Numbered from the stretch's first letter, positions 28,716 through 38,010 are shown. The stretch: DNA of 64,000 nucleotides from an uncultured Allomuricauda sp. (GCF_947495325.1 NZ_CANLYK010000001.1:248001-312000); one strand, 5' to 3'. The notes: generated by a model not told the origin, from the sequence alone. Translations and numbers: made by a program.

Positions 28716-31097
28716 ATGGTCAGGAAATTACTATCAATCTTATTTCTTTTTGGAACTTATACAATAATTGCACAAGATTTACATACTGATTCCAATGCAG
28801 TTTCAGTAGGAAACGAATCTGACAGTACCGCAGGTTGGACCGGTCTCGCAGTTATAACTTCAGATAACACAGAAGCACAATCAGGAGGCTTTGCTATAAA
28901 GGCTGAGTCTACAGCTACTGACGGAAGAACTATTAATTATACTTTTAATGCGGTAGTTGGTCAAGATTATACAATTAGAATCTGGGCCAAAGAGGGACCT
29001 CAAGTAAGCAACAATATTTCACCGGCATTTGCAGCATGGACTGGATTAAGTGGTTTTGCCACAACACAAATTAATGGTACAGATTGGGTAGAATATGTTT
29101 TTAATGTCACTGCCACTGCCGTCAACCCTAACATACGGGCCTACACAAGTCCATATCCCACAAGATTTGTAGCAGGAAATTCAATTTTTATTGATAGCGT
29201 TACAATTATTGCAGTTGGAGGTGATACGGAAGACCCAAGTGCGGTTTCAGATTTGGCTTCTGCAAATACGACAGATACGACTACTGACCTTAGTTGGAGT
29301 GCTTCGACCGATAATGTAGGAGTTACGAACTATGAGGTTTTTCAGGACAATGTAAGTATAGCGAACACGGGGACAACCACAAACTTCAATGTGACCGGCC
29401 TAGCACCGGGAACCAGCTATGACTTCACGGTTTTTGCCGAGGATGCCTCGGGCAATACCTCTGCGGTAAGTAATACAGAGACGGTAAACACCCTTGCTGA
29501 TAGCGAATCACCCAGTGCAATAACGGATTTGTCGTCAGCTAACACCACTGAAACGACTACGGATTTGACATGGTCACCATCAACGGACAATGTAGGTGTT
29601 ACGAACTATGAGGTTTTTCAAGATAATGTGAGCATAGCCAATACGGGAACAACCACCAACTTTAGTGTTACAGAGCTTACGGCCGACACCAGTTACGATT
29701 TCACTGTTTTTGCAGAGGATGCAGAGGGCAATACTTCCCTTGTGAGCAACACAGAGGTCGTGAATACACTTGCCGGTCCAGATACGGAAGACCCAAGTGC
29801 GGTTTCAGATTTGGCTTCTGCAAATACGACAGATACGACTACTGACCTTAGTTGGAGTGCTTCGACCGATAATGTAGGAGTTACGAACTATGAGGTTTTT
29901 CAGGACAATGTAAGTATAGCGAACACGGGGACAACCACAAACTTCAATGTGACCGGCCTAGCACCGGGAACCAGCTATGACTTCACGGTTTTTGCCGAGG
30001 ATGCCTCCGGCAATACCTCTGCGGTAAGTAATACAGAGACGGTAAACACCCTTGCTGATAGCGAATCACCCAGTGCAATAACGGATTTGTCGTCAGCTAA
30101 CACCACTGAAACGACTACGGATTTGACATGGTCACCATCAACGGACAATGTAGGTGTTACGAACTATGAGGTTTTTCAAGATAATGTGAGCATAGCCAAT
30201 ACGGGAACAACCACCAACTTTAGTGTTACAGGGCTTACGGCCGACACCAGTTACGATTTCACTGTTTTTGCAGAGGATGCAGAGGGCAATACTTCCCTTG
30301 TGAGCAACACAGAGGTCGTGAATACACTTGCCGGTCCAGATACGGAAGACCCAATCGCGGTTTCAGATTTGATTGCAACCGGTACTACTTCTGTAGGAAC
30401 TAGTCTTTCTTGGTCTCCATCAACGGATAATGTAGGAGTTACGAACTATGAGATTTTTCAAGATAATGTCAGCATAGCCAATACAGGTACAACCACTACG
30501 TTTAATGTTACGGGACTTACTGCTGATACTAGTTATGACTTTACGGTTTTTGCTGAGGATGCAGCAGGAAATACATCTGCAGTAAGCAACACTGAAAGTA
30601 TAACCACACTTACTGGGGGGGGGGTTATTGATTATACTTCTGAGAATGCTAATTTAAATACGATTGATTGGACGGTAAGAGATTTGTTTGCTGATCAAAA
30701 CGTAGGTATTGGTACAACAGATACGCAGGGTTATAGACTGGCTGTTGCTGGAAATGTTATAGCAGAAGGAGTAAAAGTTGAATTGCAAGGTAATTGGCCT
30801 GATTTCGTTTTCTTAAAAGACTTTGATTTAATGAAGCTGGAGGAAGTTAGAAAATACATCAAAGAAAATGGTCATTTACCAAATGTCCCAAGTGCTAAAA
30901 CTGTTGCGCAAGATGGAATTGATTTAGGGCAAATGGATGCCAGACTTTTGCAAAAGGTTGAGGAATTGACGCTTTATCTGCTATCTCAAGAAGAGGAAAT
31001 TAATAAGCTTAGAGAAGAAAATACTGAGATTAAGAATATTTTGCAAAGACTCACTGTTCTGGAAAATATAATAAATCCAGTTAGTGCTGAAAATTAA
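28716..31097 (+). CDS. Secreted fibronectin type III repeat protein with coiled-coil tail
   Basis: 793 aa with a signal peptide (LLSILFLFGTYTIIAQ). Residues about 20-165 look like a carbohydrate-binding beta-sandwich (AGWTGLAV, YTIRIWAKEG). Five Fn3 domains follow (from residue 170), each with TDNVGVTNYE and YDFTVFAEDA; domains 1-2 and 3-4 are an almost exact duplication. A glycine hinge made by a run of ten G then joins a C-terminal module seen in many Bacteroidota surface proteins (VGIGTTDTQGYRLAVAG ... NGHLPNVPSAKTV) and a coiled coil (about 740-780). Likely an adhesin or matrix protein of the polysaccharide layer. The homopolymer could switch the C-terminus on and off. Followed by the tyrosinase gene after 86 bp. 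Confidence 0.85.
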   Translation: MVRKLLSILFLFGTYTIIAQDLHTDSNAVSVGNESDSTAGWTGLAVITSDNTEAQSGGFAIKAESTATDGRTINYTFNAVVGQDYTIRIWAKEGPQVSNNISPAFAAWTGLSGFATTQINGTDWVEYVFNVTATAVNPNIRAYTSPYPTRFVAGNSIFIDSVTIIAVGGDTEDPSAVSDLASANTTDTTTDLSWSASTDNVGVTNYEVFQDNVSIANTGTTTNFNVTGLAPGTSYDFTVFAEDASGNTSAVSNTETVNTLADSESPSAITDLSSANTTETTTDLTWSPSTDNVGVTNYEVFQDNVSIANTGTTTNFSVTELTADTSYDFTVFAEDAEGNTSLVSNTEVVNTLAGPDTEDPSAVSDLASANTTDTTTDLSWSASTDNVGVTNYEVFQDNVSIANTGTTTNFNVTGLAPGTSYDFTVFAEDASGNTSAVSNTETVNTLADSESPSAITDLSSANTTETTTDLTWSPSTDNVGVTNYEVFQDNVSIANTGTTTNFSVTGLTADTSYDFTVFAEDAEGNTSLVSNTEVVNTLAGPDTEDPIAVSDLIATGTTSVGTSLSWSPSTDNVGVTNYEIFQDNVSIANTGTTTTFNVTGLTADTSYDFTVFAEDAAGNTSAVSNTESITTLTGGGVIDYTSENANLNTIDWTVRDLFADQNVGIGTTDTQGYRLAVAGNVIAEGVKVELQGNWPDFVFLKDFDLMKLEEVRKYIKENGHLPNVPSAKTVAQDGIDLGQMDARLLQKVEELTLYLLSQEEEINKLREENTEIKNILQRLTVLENIINPVSAEN
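29223..29780 (+). repeat. 558-bp tandem duplication, copy 1
   Basis: Encodes Fn3 domains 1 and 2 (186 codons). It is followed directly by copy 2, from which I count only two base differences (one synonymous Ser codon change and one Glu/Gly change). Confidence 0.9.
29781..30338 (+). repeat. 558-bp tandem duplication, copy 2
   Basis: Encodes Fn3 domains 3 and 4, nearly identical to copy 1. A fifth, more diverged Fn3 unit starts at 30339 with the same GATACGGAAGACCCAA opening. Confidence 0.9.
30615..30624 (+). repeat. G10 homopolymer inside the Fn3 protein gene
   Basis: Ten consecutive G encode Thr-Gly-Gly-Gly-Val between the last Fn3 domain and the C-terminal module. In an AT-rich genome such a run is unusual and prone to slipped-strand length change, which would shift the frame after residue ~637. 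Confidence 0.9.
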
Positions 31098-31183
31098 ACA
31101 TTGCTTTTGTTCTATAGAAATAAAAACATGTTGGATTCCCTAAATGAACTATTAGAAAACATACATACGGAACTACCTATCCT

Positions 31184-32554
31184 ATGAAAAGAAAATACTA
31201 TATTCTAAGCTTTACGCTAGCAATACTTTTGGCTCAATACTCCAATGCTCAAAGCATTCGAAAGAATTTCTTGGAGATGACGGATTATGAAAAAACTGAA
31301 TTGGTAAATGCATTTTACCTTTTAAGGAATGGTCCAGATCTTTTCAATGACTTGGCAACATTTCATGGGGACTTTTTTAATTTCGATAATACTGCTACTC
31401 CTGATGCACTTGATTTGCATTTTAATTTGCCTGGAGAACCAGAACGAGAAATTTTCTTGGGATGGCATAGAAGACAAATGTTTGAGATGGAACAAGCAGT
31501 TCAAAATATTAATCCAGAAATAAGTTTGGTTTATTGGGATTCATCCGTAGACCAATCTACTACGGGTCCTTTATGGGATGCAGATTTACTAGGCCCTTTT
31601 AATGCTGATTGGTCTTTGAACAGAAATCTTGGAGGTAATGGTCCAATGCCTGTCCCTGCTGACATTGCTGATTTAATGGCAGAGACGGATTTCTTTTTGT
31701 TCTCAAATGAACTGGAAAGGGATGCCGTACACAGAGGAGCTCACGTTTGGACCGGAGGGGCAATGCCAACACCTTTGTCTCCTAGAGATCCAGTATTCTA
31801 TTTTCATCACTCCCATGTAGATAAGATATGGCATGATTGGGAAGAAATACATCAAAGTTCTGCTTTTTTGGCAACCTCAATGTTGCGTTACGATGGGACA
31901 TATGTTTATGACGGACAGACCCTACCTTTAGTAGACCCAAATGATATTACGGACACAAGAGTATTGGGTGTTTTTTATGCCGAAAATGGTCTTGCCCAGT
32001 TGGATAATTATATAGTGAGCAATACCTATAATGCTGAAGAAGTATTTTATTATCAATTTAATATTGAGGCTGGTAACAATTTTCTTGCACCTGCAGGTAC
32101 CAGTAGTCGCTTTGAATCTGTAAACGAAATCAATTTGACTCCAGGATTTGAAGCTGCCCCTGGAGCCTCATTTGAGGCTATTATAGATACTCAGAATGGT
32201 GCAGCAAGTAAATCTCAGCAGATTAGGGTGTCAAAACCATATCCTTTCTCAGAAGATTTGTTTAAACCGGTTGTGTGGAACGAGGGTGATGATATGATTA
32301 ATGATAAACCAGTTATTATTACAGCCCATCCAAACCCGTTTACTGAAAAGATTACGATTAATTTAAGTACACGTACGGATTGTGTTATTGAAGTTTTCAA
32401 TATGATGGGAATGAAAATACGTGAAGAGGCATTTCAAAATACGGATAACTTGGTTATTAAAAACCTTTACGGATTATCTGCAGGTTTCTATGTAATTAGA
32501 GTAACCGATGGTAAAGGAGACTTGTTAGTGGTTAAAAGGGTTATTAAGCTTTAA
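31184..32554 (+). CDS. T9SS-exported tyrosinase-family copper oxidase
   Basis: 456 aa with a signal peptide (AILLAQYSNAQ). The type-3 copper centre is complete: CuA ligands His61 (TFHGDFF), His79 (DLHFN) and His95 (LGWHRRQMFE); CuB ligands His183 and His187 (VHRGAHVW) and His209 in DPVFYFHHSHVDKIWHDW. Tyrosinases oxidise phenols or catechols to quinones with O2. The last ~75 residues (AHPNPFTEKITINL ... GFYVIRVTDG ... VVKRVIKL) form a type A T9SS sorting domain, so the enzyme goes to the cell surface or medium. It lies within a polysaccharide locus, next to a TonB receptor and metal-binding protein, which suggests phenol cross-linking or pigment formation outside the cell (inference). Confidence 0.92.
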   Translation: MKRKYYILSFTLAILLAQYSNAQSIRKNFLEMTDYEKTELVNAFYLLRNGPDLFNDLATFHGDFFNFDNTATPDALDLHFNLPGEPEREIFLGWHRRQMFEMEQAVQNINPEISLVYWDSSVDQSTTGPLWDADLLGPFNADWSLNRNLGGNGPMPVPADIADLMAETDFFLFSNELERDAVHRGAHVWTGGAMPTPLSPRDPVFYFHHSHVDKIWHDWEEIHQSSAFLATSMLRYDGTYVYDGQTLPLVDPNDITDTRVLGVFYAENGLAQLDNYIVSNTYNAEEVFYYQFNIEAGNNFLAPAGTSSRFESVNEINLTPGFEAAPGASFEAIIDTQNGAASKSQQIRVSKPYPFSEDLFKPVVWNEGDDMINDKPVIITAHPNPFTEKITINLSTRTDCVIEVFNMMGMKIREEAFQNTDNLVIKNLYGLSAGFYVIRVTDGKGDLLVVKRVIKL

Positions 32555-32595
32555 AAATCTTCGTACCACATCTGGTGTGATATTGAAATTAATTT

Positions 32596-32958
32596 TTAAT
32601 GCTTTCCATGGTCCATATTGGAACTTTCAGGATTTCTATATTGGCAACATGCTGGTAAATTATCATAAACTTCATTTGTGGATATAAAATTCCCAGTATC
32701 ATGACCAATTTCAGCTATTTTTCGCTGAACAGAGTCGATAGTGCATTTTCTTTCATCAAGTATAGCCTTAAATATCTTAGTATCAGCGTTCCAAGATGCA
32801 AATTTCACCCCTTTTATTTTAATGGCCGTTTTTTCAATTCTGTTTTTGCACATCCAACAATTCCCTTTTACTTCGAAAGAAACAGACTTGTTCTTCTCTT
32901 GTCCATATCCAATTCCGACTGTGAATACTATTAAAAATGTAATTAATGTTTTTCTCAT
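32596..32958 (-). CDS. Exported heavy-metal-associated (HMA) domain protein
   Basis: 120 aa with a signal peptide (LITFLIVFTVGIGYGQ). An HMA ferredoxin-like fold is seen with the metal-binding CWMCKNRIEK motif (CxxC near residues 34-37). A Cys/His/Met-rich tail (PACCQYRNPESSNMDHGKH) could also bind copper. It lies 9 bp downstream of the TonB receptor gene on the same strand, so the receptor and this periplasmic metal carrier likely act together. It converges on the tyrosinase gene. Confidence 0.85.
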   Translation of the reverse strand: MRKTLITFLIVFTVGIGYGQEKNKSVSFEVKGNCWMCKNRIEKTAIKIKGVKFASWNADTKIFKAILDERKCTIDSVQRKIAEIGHDTGNFISTNEVYDNLPACCQYRNPESSNMDHGKH

Positions 32959-32967
32959 GGTTCAAAA

Positions 32968-35202
32968 TTAAATTTTATATCTAAATCCGGCATAATATGC
33001 TTTTCCTAGAACTGGGGCATATAGAATGGTACTGTCAAAATAAGTGCCAAATGGGTTCTCATTTGACAAAATAGGTGTATCCTGAACAAAATTATTGATA
33101 TTTTCTCCTCCAATATAAACTTCAAATGTATTTGAAAAAACTTTTGTCACCTGAGCGTTGAGCAAAACATATGAAGGGGAGTGGGAGGGAAGCTGAAATT
33201 CAATTGGGTTGGGACTGGTATTTGGAAACCTTTGTTCTCCAAGCCAATTTGAAGTAAAATCAAAACGCCATTGACCATTGTTCTTTTTTAAAGTTTCATA
33301 ATTCAGGTTGACAAAAAAGCGATAAGAGGGTTGTAATGGTTTCTCAAGTGTGCCAGAATTATAATCTGTAACTACATCAAAATATTTGTAGGTAGCACGC
33401 AAATGAAAATCTTGAAGTATTTCATAGTTTAAATCAATTTGAAGACTATTGGAGTAACTGTTGCCCTCAAGATTATAAAATGAAATTTGTTGTGGGTTTT
33501 CCCAATCAACAACTACCTGATCAATAAAATCTGTCCGGTAGAAATCTATGGAAAAATCCATCACACGGTTCCATAGGTAAAGTTTTTGGATGAAACTTAA
33601 GCCGTAATTCCAGGCTTTTTCTGGTTCAAGATCGTAATATTTACCTCCTGTACCATCGATTGTTATTTGTCTTGATGAAGCAAAAAACTGTTGGTTTTCA
33701 GCAAATATGTTAGCCCCCCTTTTACCTCTTCCAAAAGATGCCCTTAGGCTGGCTTTATCCCATAATGAATACCTTAAATGAAATCTTGGGGTAAGGAAAC
33801 TACCTAAATTATTATGATTGTCTATTCTTAAACCAGCTACAAAACTTAAATTTTCTAGGTTGTCATACGTGTATTCAAAAAAAGCACCTAAAGAATTATC
33901 ATTTCTATTATAGCCCATAGAATTAACAAATTCATTATAGGCATCGTGTGTTAAACTAAGGCCTGTTTTAAACTTATGCTGTGTGCTGCCAATAATACTA
34001 TTGAAAATAAAATTGGAATAAAAAGACTTATGTTTAATATCATATTGGTTTAAACCATAAAAAGAATTTTGTTCATGGTTGCTATAAGCAGTTTGAAACC
34101 CAAAACTTTGGTAGGGCAAATTTGGAAAAACATAACCTAGTTTTGAAGACAAATCTAATCTGGAAGTATTTATTTCACTTCCCCAGGAATTCGTGGTTAA
34201 CCTATCAGTTGCTGAATCAAAATCCAATTGTCCAATTTCTTTGCTATCTGTAAGGTATTGGATATTTGCAAAGCTTACCCATCCACTTTCAGAATTAATG
34301 TATTGCCACCTGTTCATTAAATTTATTTGATTGGATAGTGGTGTATCCAAAAAGGTATCACTATTATTATCAATGTGGCCATTTCTTAGGTTAGCGTGAA
34401 CGTATAGGCCAACCCCTAGGTCCTCTGTAATATTGTGATTAAGTCGAGTGTTAAACTCATATCTTTCATAATTATTGGCATAGAGGTTTAGAAAAAAGCG
34501 CTTGTCCGAAATGGGTTTTACAAGCTCACTATTGATATGCCCGGAAATACTTTCAAAACCGTTTAAAACACTACCTGCTCCTTTCGTAATCTGAATACCT
34601 TCTATCCATGAGCCAGGAATGAATGAAAGGCCAAATATTTGTGAAGCACCCCTTATAGAAGGCATGTTTTCTTGAGTAAACAGTAGATAAGGACTATTAA
34701 GCCCCAACATTTGTATTTGCTTTGCGCCAAGAACAGCATCAGAGATATTTACGTCTACCGAAGGATTTGTTTCAAAGCTCTCAGAAAGATTACAGCAGGC
34801 AGCTTTCAGCATTTCCCTACTATCAACAGACACAACATTTTGTACCTTAAAAAGCGATTTTTGCAAGGGAGCTACTTCTTTTTCTACAATAACTTCTTCT
34901 AATGCCACAATGGAATGTAAAATAATATTGCCCAAATTTGGTCGATTAACCAGTAAAGTGTCTGATCTAAACCCAACTGAGCTGACAATTAATTTTTTTT
35001 TATCCTTTCGATATGGAATTTTGAAATTGCCAAGAGAATCCGTGGTTGTACCAGTTGTACTTGATAACCAATATACATTTGCATTTGATAAGGCAATTTT
35101 CTCACCCTCCTCATTAAACCCCAATACTCTGCCAATAACTTGAAATTGAGAACTACAAAAATTTCCGATAAAAAGAAGTAGAATTAATAAAGATAATTTC
35201 AT
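32968..35202 (-). CDS. TonB-dependent receptor, probably for metal/copper
   Basis: About 744 aa; I use the ATG at 35202 rather than the TTG one codon upstream. A signal peptide is followed by a carboxypeptidase-like regulatory domain (GRVLGFNEEGEKIALSNANV ... SVGFRSDTLLV, residues about 25-100), a plug domain (ESFETNPSVDVNISDAVLGA ... GIQITKGAGSVLNG) and a 22-strand-type barrel ending in an aromatic residue pattern (YYAGFRYKI). Energised by TonB, it imports a ligand across the outer membrane. Pairing with an HMA protein and proximity to a copper enzyme suggest copper or a copper chelate; the ligand is inferred from context only. Confidence 0.9.
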   Translation of the reverse strand: MKLSLLILLLFIGNFCSSQFQVIGRVLGFNEEGEKIALSNANVYWLSSTTGTTTDSLGNFKIPYRKDKKKLIVSSVGFRSDTLLVNRPNLGNIILHSIVALEEVIVEKEVAPLQKSLFKVQNVVSVDSREMLKAACCNLSESFETNPSVDVNISDAVLGAKQIQMLGLNSPYLLFTQENMPSIRGASQIFGLSFIPGSWIEGIQITKGAGSVLNGFESISGHINSELVKPISDKRFFLNLYANNYERYEFNTRLNHNITEDLGVGLYVHANLRNGHIDNNSDTFLDTPLSNQINLMNRWQYINSESGWVSFANIQYLTDSKEIGQLDFDSATDRLTTNSWGSEINTSRLDLSSKLGYVFPNLPYQSFGFQTAYSNHEQNSFYGLNQYDIKHKSFYSNFIFNSIIGSTQHKFKTGLSLTHDAYNEFVNSMGYNRNDNSLGAFFEYTYDNLENLSFVAGLRIDNHNNLGSFLTPRFHLRYSLWDKASLRASFGRGKRGANIFAENQQFFASSRQITIDGTGGKYYDLEPEKAWNYGLSFIQKLYLWNRVMDFSIDFYRTDFIDQVVVDWENPQQISFYNLEGNSYSNSLQIDLNYEILQDFHLRATYKYFDVVTDYNSGTLEKPLQPSYRFFVNLNYETLKKNNGQWRFDFTSNWLGEQRFPNTSPNPIEFQLPSHSPSYVLLNAQVTKVFSNTFEVYIGGENINNFVQDTPILSNENPFGTYFDSTILYAPVLGKAYYAGFRYKI

Positions 35203-35389
35203 CAAAAATAGAGGATGATTATTTTTCTATAAAACTAGTATTTTCAATGCTCATGTTAAGTTAATTACCTCTATTTTAACAGTGAATTGTAGTTCATAGA
35301 TTTTTTTGGGTTTTAAAAGATTTAAAATTAAGTTGGATTACTTAAATGGTACTTTTAATTTGAATAGATATTGCTGATTTATAAATTGA

Positions 35390-35770
35390 ATGGGTTTTAT
35401 TAAGGTTTTTAATCTTTGTCTCTTTTTGTTTTTCTGCCAGAATGAATGTTTGGATTGCAACCGAACTGTAATGCAAAAGAGCATGAATACGCGGATACGT
35501 GTAATAAACAATAGTAATCAGGCTGTTACTCACGTTTCATTGTTTTCAATGAAGTTCAAAGATTTAATGCCCAATGATACCTCGCAATACAAGGAACTTA
35601 ACTATAATCAATTTCAAGATGACCCTTTGATTTATTGTGTAAGCAACGAGAAAAATTTTGGAAGATATTTGAAGGTCCCTGATATGCATGTTAAACAATA
35701 TACTTACGTTATTGATAGCCTAAGTAATAGAATAATATATGTTAGTTCATATGAGGACAATTCGAATTAA
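35390..35770 (+). CDS. Small exported protein of unknown function
   Basis: 126 aa with a hydrophobic N-terminal segment (FNLCLFLFF). After it comes NTRIRVINNSNQAVTHVSLFS, a beta-sandwich-like opening seen in small Bacteroidota periplasmic proteins, then a Tyr-rich part (DTSQYKELNYNQF). I do not recognise a named family. It is divergent from the TonB receptor and precedes the second CapK-like gene by 42 bp, so it may be in that operon. Confidence 0.6.
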   Translation: MGFIKVFNLCLFLFFCQNECLDCNRTVMQKSMNTRIRVINNSNQAVTHVSLFSMKFKDLMPNDTSQYKELNYNQFQDDPLIYCVSNEKNFGRYLKVPDMHVKQYTYVIDSLSNRIIYVSSYEDNSN

Positions 35771-35812
35771 ATAAAACTTTAAAACTAATACCCCCATTAA
35801 ATAAGTACAGTT

Positions 35813-37192
35813 ATGCTAAAAATACTGGAGCAAGTGCGTAAGATAGCATTTTGGAGTTTGGATGCATTAAAAGGTGGAAATGTTAGAAGGCACTACAAAG
35901 AGATTGAATGGGTGCAGAATAATCCATCATCGGATAAATCCAAACAAATTACTACGGACAACCTTTCAGAACTTTTGGAACATGCGGTAAAAACGGTTCC
36001 ATTTTATTTTGATGTTTCAGCAGAAAAGATTGCACTTGAAAAATTCCCTGTTGTAAACAAACAGACTGTACGTGACCAATTTGAGTTATTTAGGAGCCAG
36101 CCTTATATAGACAAACACAACCATCAGGTTTTAACCAGCGGATCTACAGGAAAACCATTTAGGATTTTACATGACAAAAATAAAAGAGATAGAAATACTG
36201 CGGATACTTTGTTTTTTGCCAAACGTGCAGGTTTTGAACTTGGTACAAAGTTATATTATTTAAGACTTTGGGATAAGCAGTACAATAAAAATAAAATACA
36301 ATCTGCGGTACAAAACATTTCTGCCCATTCTGTTGATGAGCTAAATGATGAAAACATTGCCAAGATAATCAGTGAAATTGAAAATGATAACTCAAGTGTA
36401 AGCCTTTTGGCTTATACATCAGCATTGGATTCCATATGCAAATATTTGGATAAGCATTTTGATAGGCCTTTGAAATGTCAGGTAAGTTCTGCAATTGCAA
36501 TAGCAGAAGCACTTGATGAAGGAGTTAAAGATAAGGTTAAAAAGTATTTTGGAGTAGAAGTTGTCTCTAGATATTCAAACAGCGAAAATGGAATACTTTC
36601 CCAGCAACAGCTCAATAGTGATACCGGAAATTTTGAAATCAACTGGGCTAGTTATAAGGTTGAAATTTTAGATTTGAATGAGGATAAACCAGTTGAACTT
36701 GGTGAATCTGGGCGAATTGTAATTACAGATTTGTTCAACTATTCTATGCCGCTGATTCGGTACGATACAGGTGATGTGGGTTCTATATATTTTGACCCCT
36801 CACTTGGCAGCTACTCTTTTGCTGGGGTAGAAGGGAGAAAAATGGATATGTTCACGAATACTAAAGGAGCTTACATTTCTTCACACATAATCCATCACAT
36901 TTTGCAGTTTCGTGGTAGCATACAACAGTTTCAATTCATACAGGAAGATAACAAAATGTATGTTATAAAATTGAAAGCCTTAGAAAAACTCAGCCCTAAG
37001 GATGAGGATGCAATCCTTAGGCAGTACTCGGAATATTTTGGTGATGATGCGAGAATCAAGATTAAATATGTAAAAGATATTCCATTACTACCTTCAGGAA
37101 AGCGAAAACTTGTGATTAATAATTCAACTAAAAATCTAAAACCCTCGTCCGATAGTAGAACACAGGAAGAAATGGTGGACCTTGTACATTAA
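35813..37192 (+). CDS. CapK/PaaK-like adenylate-forming enzyme (copy 2)
   Basis: 459 aa, paralogue of the protein at 24906-26192 with the same order of motifs: LTSGSTGKPF P-loop, RYSNSENGI, IRYDTGDVG, and C-terminal IPLLPSGKRKLVI. It carries an extra polar C-terminal tail of about 20 residues. Expected activity is ATP-dependent activation of an unidentified carboxylate. The two copies bracket the ATP-grasp/Fn3/tyrosinase/TonB block, which could reflect a duplication with insertion between. It converges on the sugar transferase gene with a 1-bp gap. Confidence 0.85.
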   Translation: MLKILEQVRKIAFWSLDALKGGNVRRHYKEIEWVQNNPSSDKSKQITTDNLSELLEHAVKTVPFYFDVSAEKIALEKFPVVNKQTVRDQFELFRSQPYIDKHNHQVLTSGSTGKPFRILHDKNKRDRNTADTLFFAKRAGFELGTKLYYLRLWDKQYNKNKIQSAVQNISAHSVDELNDENIAKIISEIENDNSSVSLLAYTSALDSICKYLDKHFDRPLKCQVSSAIAIAEALDEGVKDKVKKYFGVEVVSRYSNSENGILSQQQLNSDTGNFEINWASYKVEILDLNEDKPVELGESGRIVITDLFNYSMPLIRYDTGDVGSIYFDPSLGSYSFAGVEGRKMDMFTNTKGAYISSHIIHHILQFRGSIQQFQFIQEDNKMYVIKLKALEKLSPKDEDAILRQYSEYFGDDARIKIKYVKDIPLLPSGKRKLVINNSTKNLKPSSDSRTQEEMVDLVH

Positions 37193-37193
37193 A

Positions 37194-37835
37194 TTAAATG
37201 GATTTAGTTGAATTCTGCTGATTTTTGTTTTTTCTGAGCTCATCAAAATCAATCATTCCTGATTCAGAATCAAGAGCCACATCTTTACTTGAAAGTACTT
37301 TTAAAATGGTTTGGAAAAAAATTTTCAGATCCAATCCAAAAGAAAGGCTATTTACATACTCAATATCCTTTTGAAGTCTAATATCCCAGTCCAAAAGATT
37401 TCGTCCAGAGATTTGGGCAAGACCGGTAACTCCTGGTTTTACCGTATGTCGTATTTGTTCCTCTTTTGTATAGTATGGGAGATACCTAACTCTTAATGGC
37501 CTAGGGCCTATCAAACTCATATCCCCTTTTATTATACTCAATAATTGTGGAATTTCATCTAGAGAACTCTTTCTTAAAAAAGTTCCAAACTTTGTAACCC
37601 TTAATTCATCTGGCAGCAACTTTCCATTCTCATCTTTCTTATCCGTCATCGTTTTAAACTTAAGGATAGAAAAAATTTTTTCGTCTTTCCCTGGTCTTGG
37701 TTGTGTAAAAAAAGGCTTTCCTTGGTTAACGACTAGAAGAACTAGCCATATAAAAACAAATACAGGAAAAAGAATAGTGAAACCAATAAAAGAAAGAATG
37801 AGGTCCAAGACCCTTTTTAAAAAATACTTATACAT
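37194..37835 (-). CDS. Phosphoglycosyl transferase (initiating sugar transferase)
   Basis: 213 aa monotopic membrane enzyme of the bacterial sugar transferase family (PglC-like). One N-terminal membrane segment (LDLILSFIGFTILFPVFVFIWL) precedes KFKTM, the catalytic Asp-Glu of LRKSSLDEIPQ, then SLIGPRPLR and the KPGVTGLAQISGRN motif. It transfers a phosphosugar from a UDP-sugar onto undecaprenyl phosphate to begin the repeat unit. The size matches the minimal PglC form, which fits the PglE/PglF-like genes at the right end of the window and a 4-amino-4,6-dideoxysugar start. The gene faces away from the main operon. Confidence 0.92.
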   Translation of the reverse strand: MYKYFLKRVLDLILSFIGFTILFPVFVFIWLVLLVVNQGKPFFTQPRPGKDEKIFSILKFKTMTDKKDENGKLLPDELRVTKFGTFLRKSSLDEIPQLLSIIKGDMSLIGPRPLRVRYLPYYTKEEQIRHTVKPGVTGLAQISGRNLLDWDIRLQKDIEYVNSLSFGLDLKIFFQTILKVLSSKDVALDSESGMIDFDELRKNKNQQNSTKSI

Positions 37836-38010
37836 TATTAACTGTAAAACTTTTGTTAGTTGAGACTTACTTAAACTTTTTAAGTGTCATATTTTAAGAA
37901 CTTTTTGTGTTTGTGGTTCCGTATTTAGCTATTTAACAAAAATAGAGAACTTAAAAACGTCCAAATATGTGAATTCTTGTATGGATTATTAAAGAATGTT
38001 AAAGTTCGAT

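Noticed and set aside
29223..30338. Repeat array considered as a CRISPR
   Set aside because: Units are 558 bp, coding, and encode Fn3 domains; no short repeat-spacer pattern.
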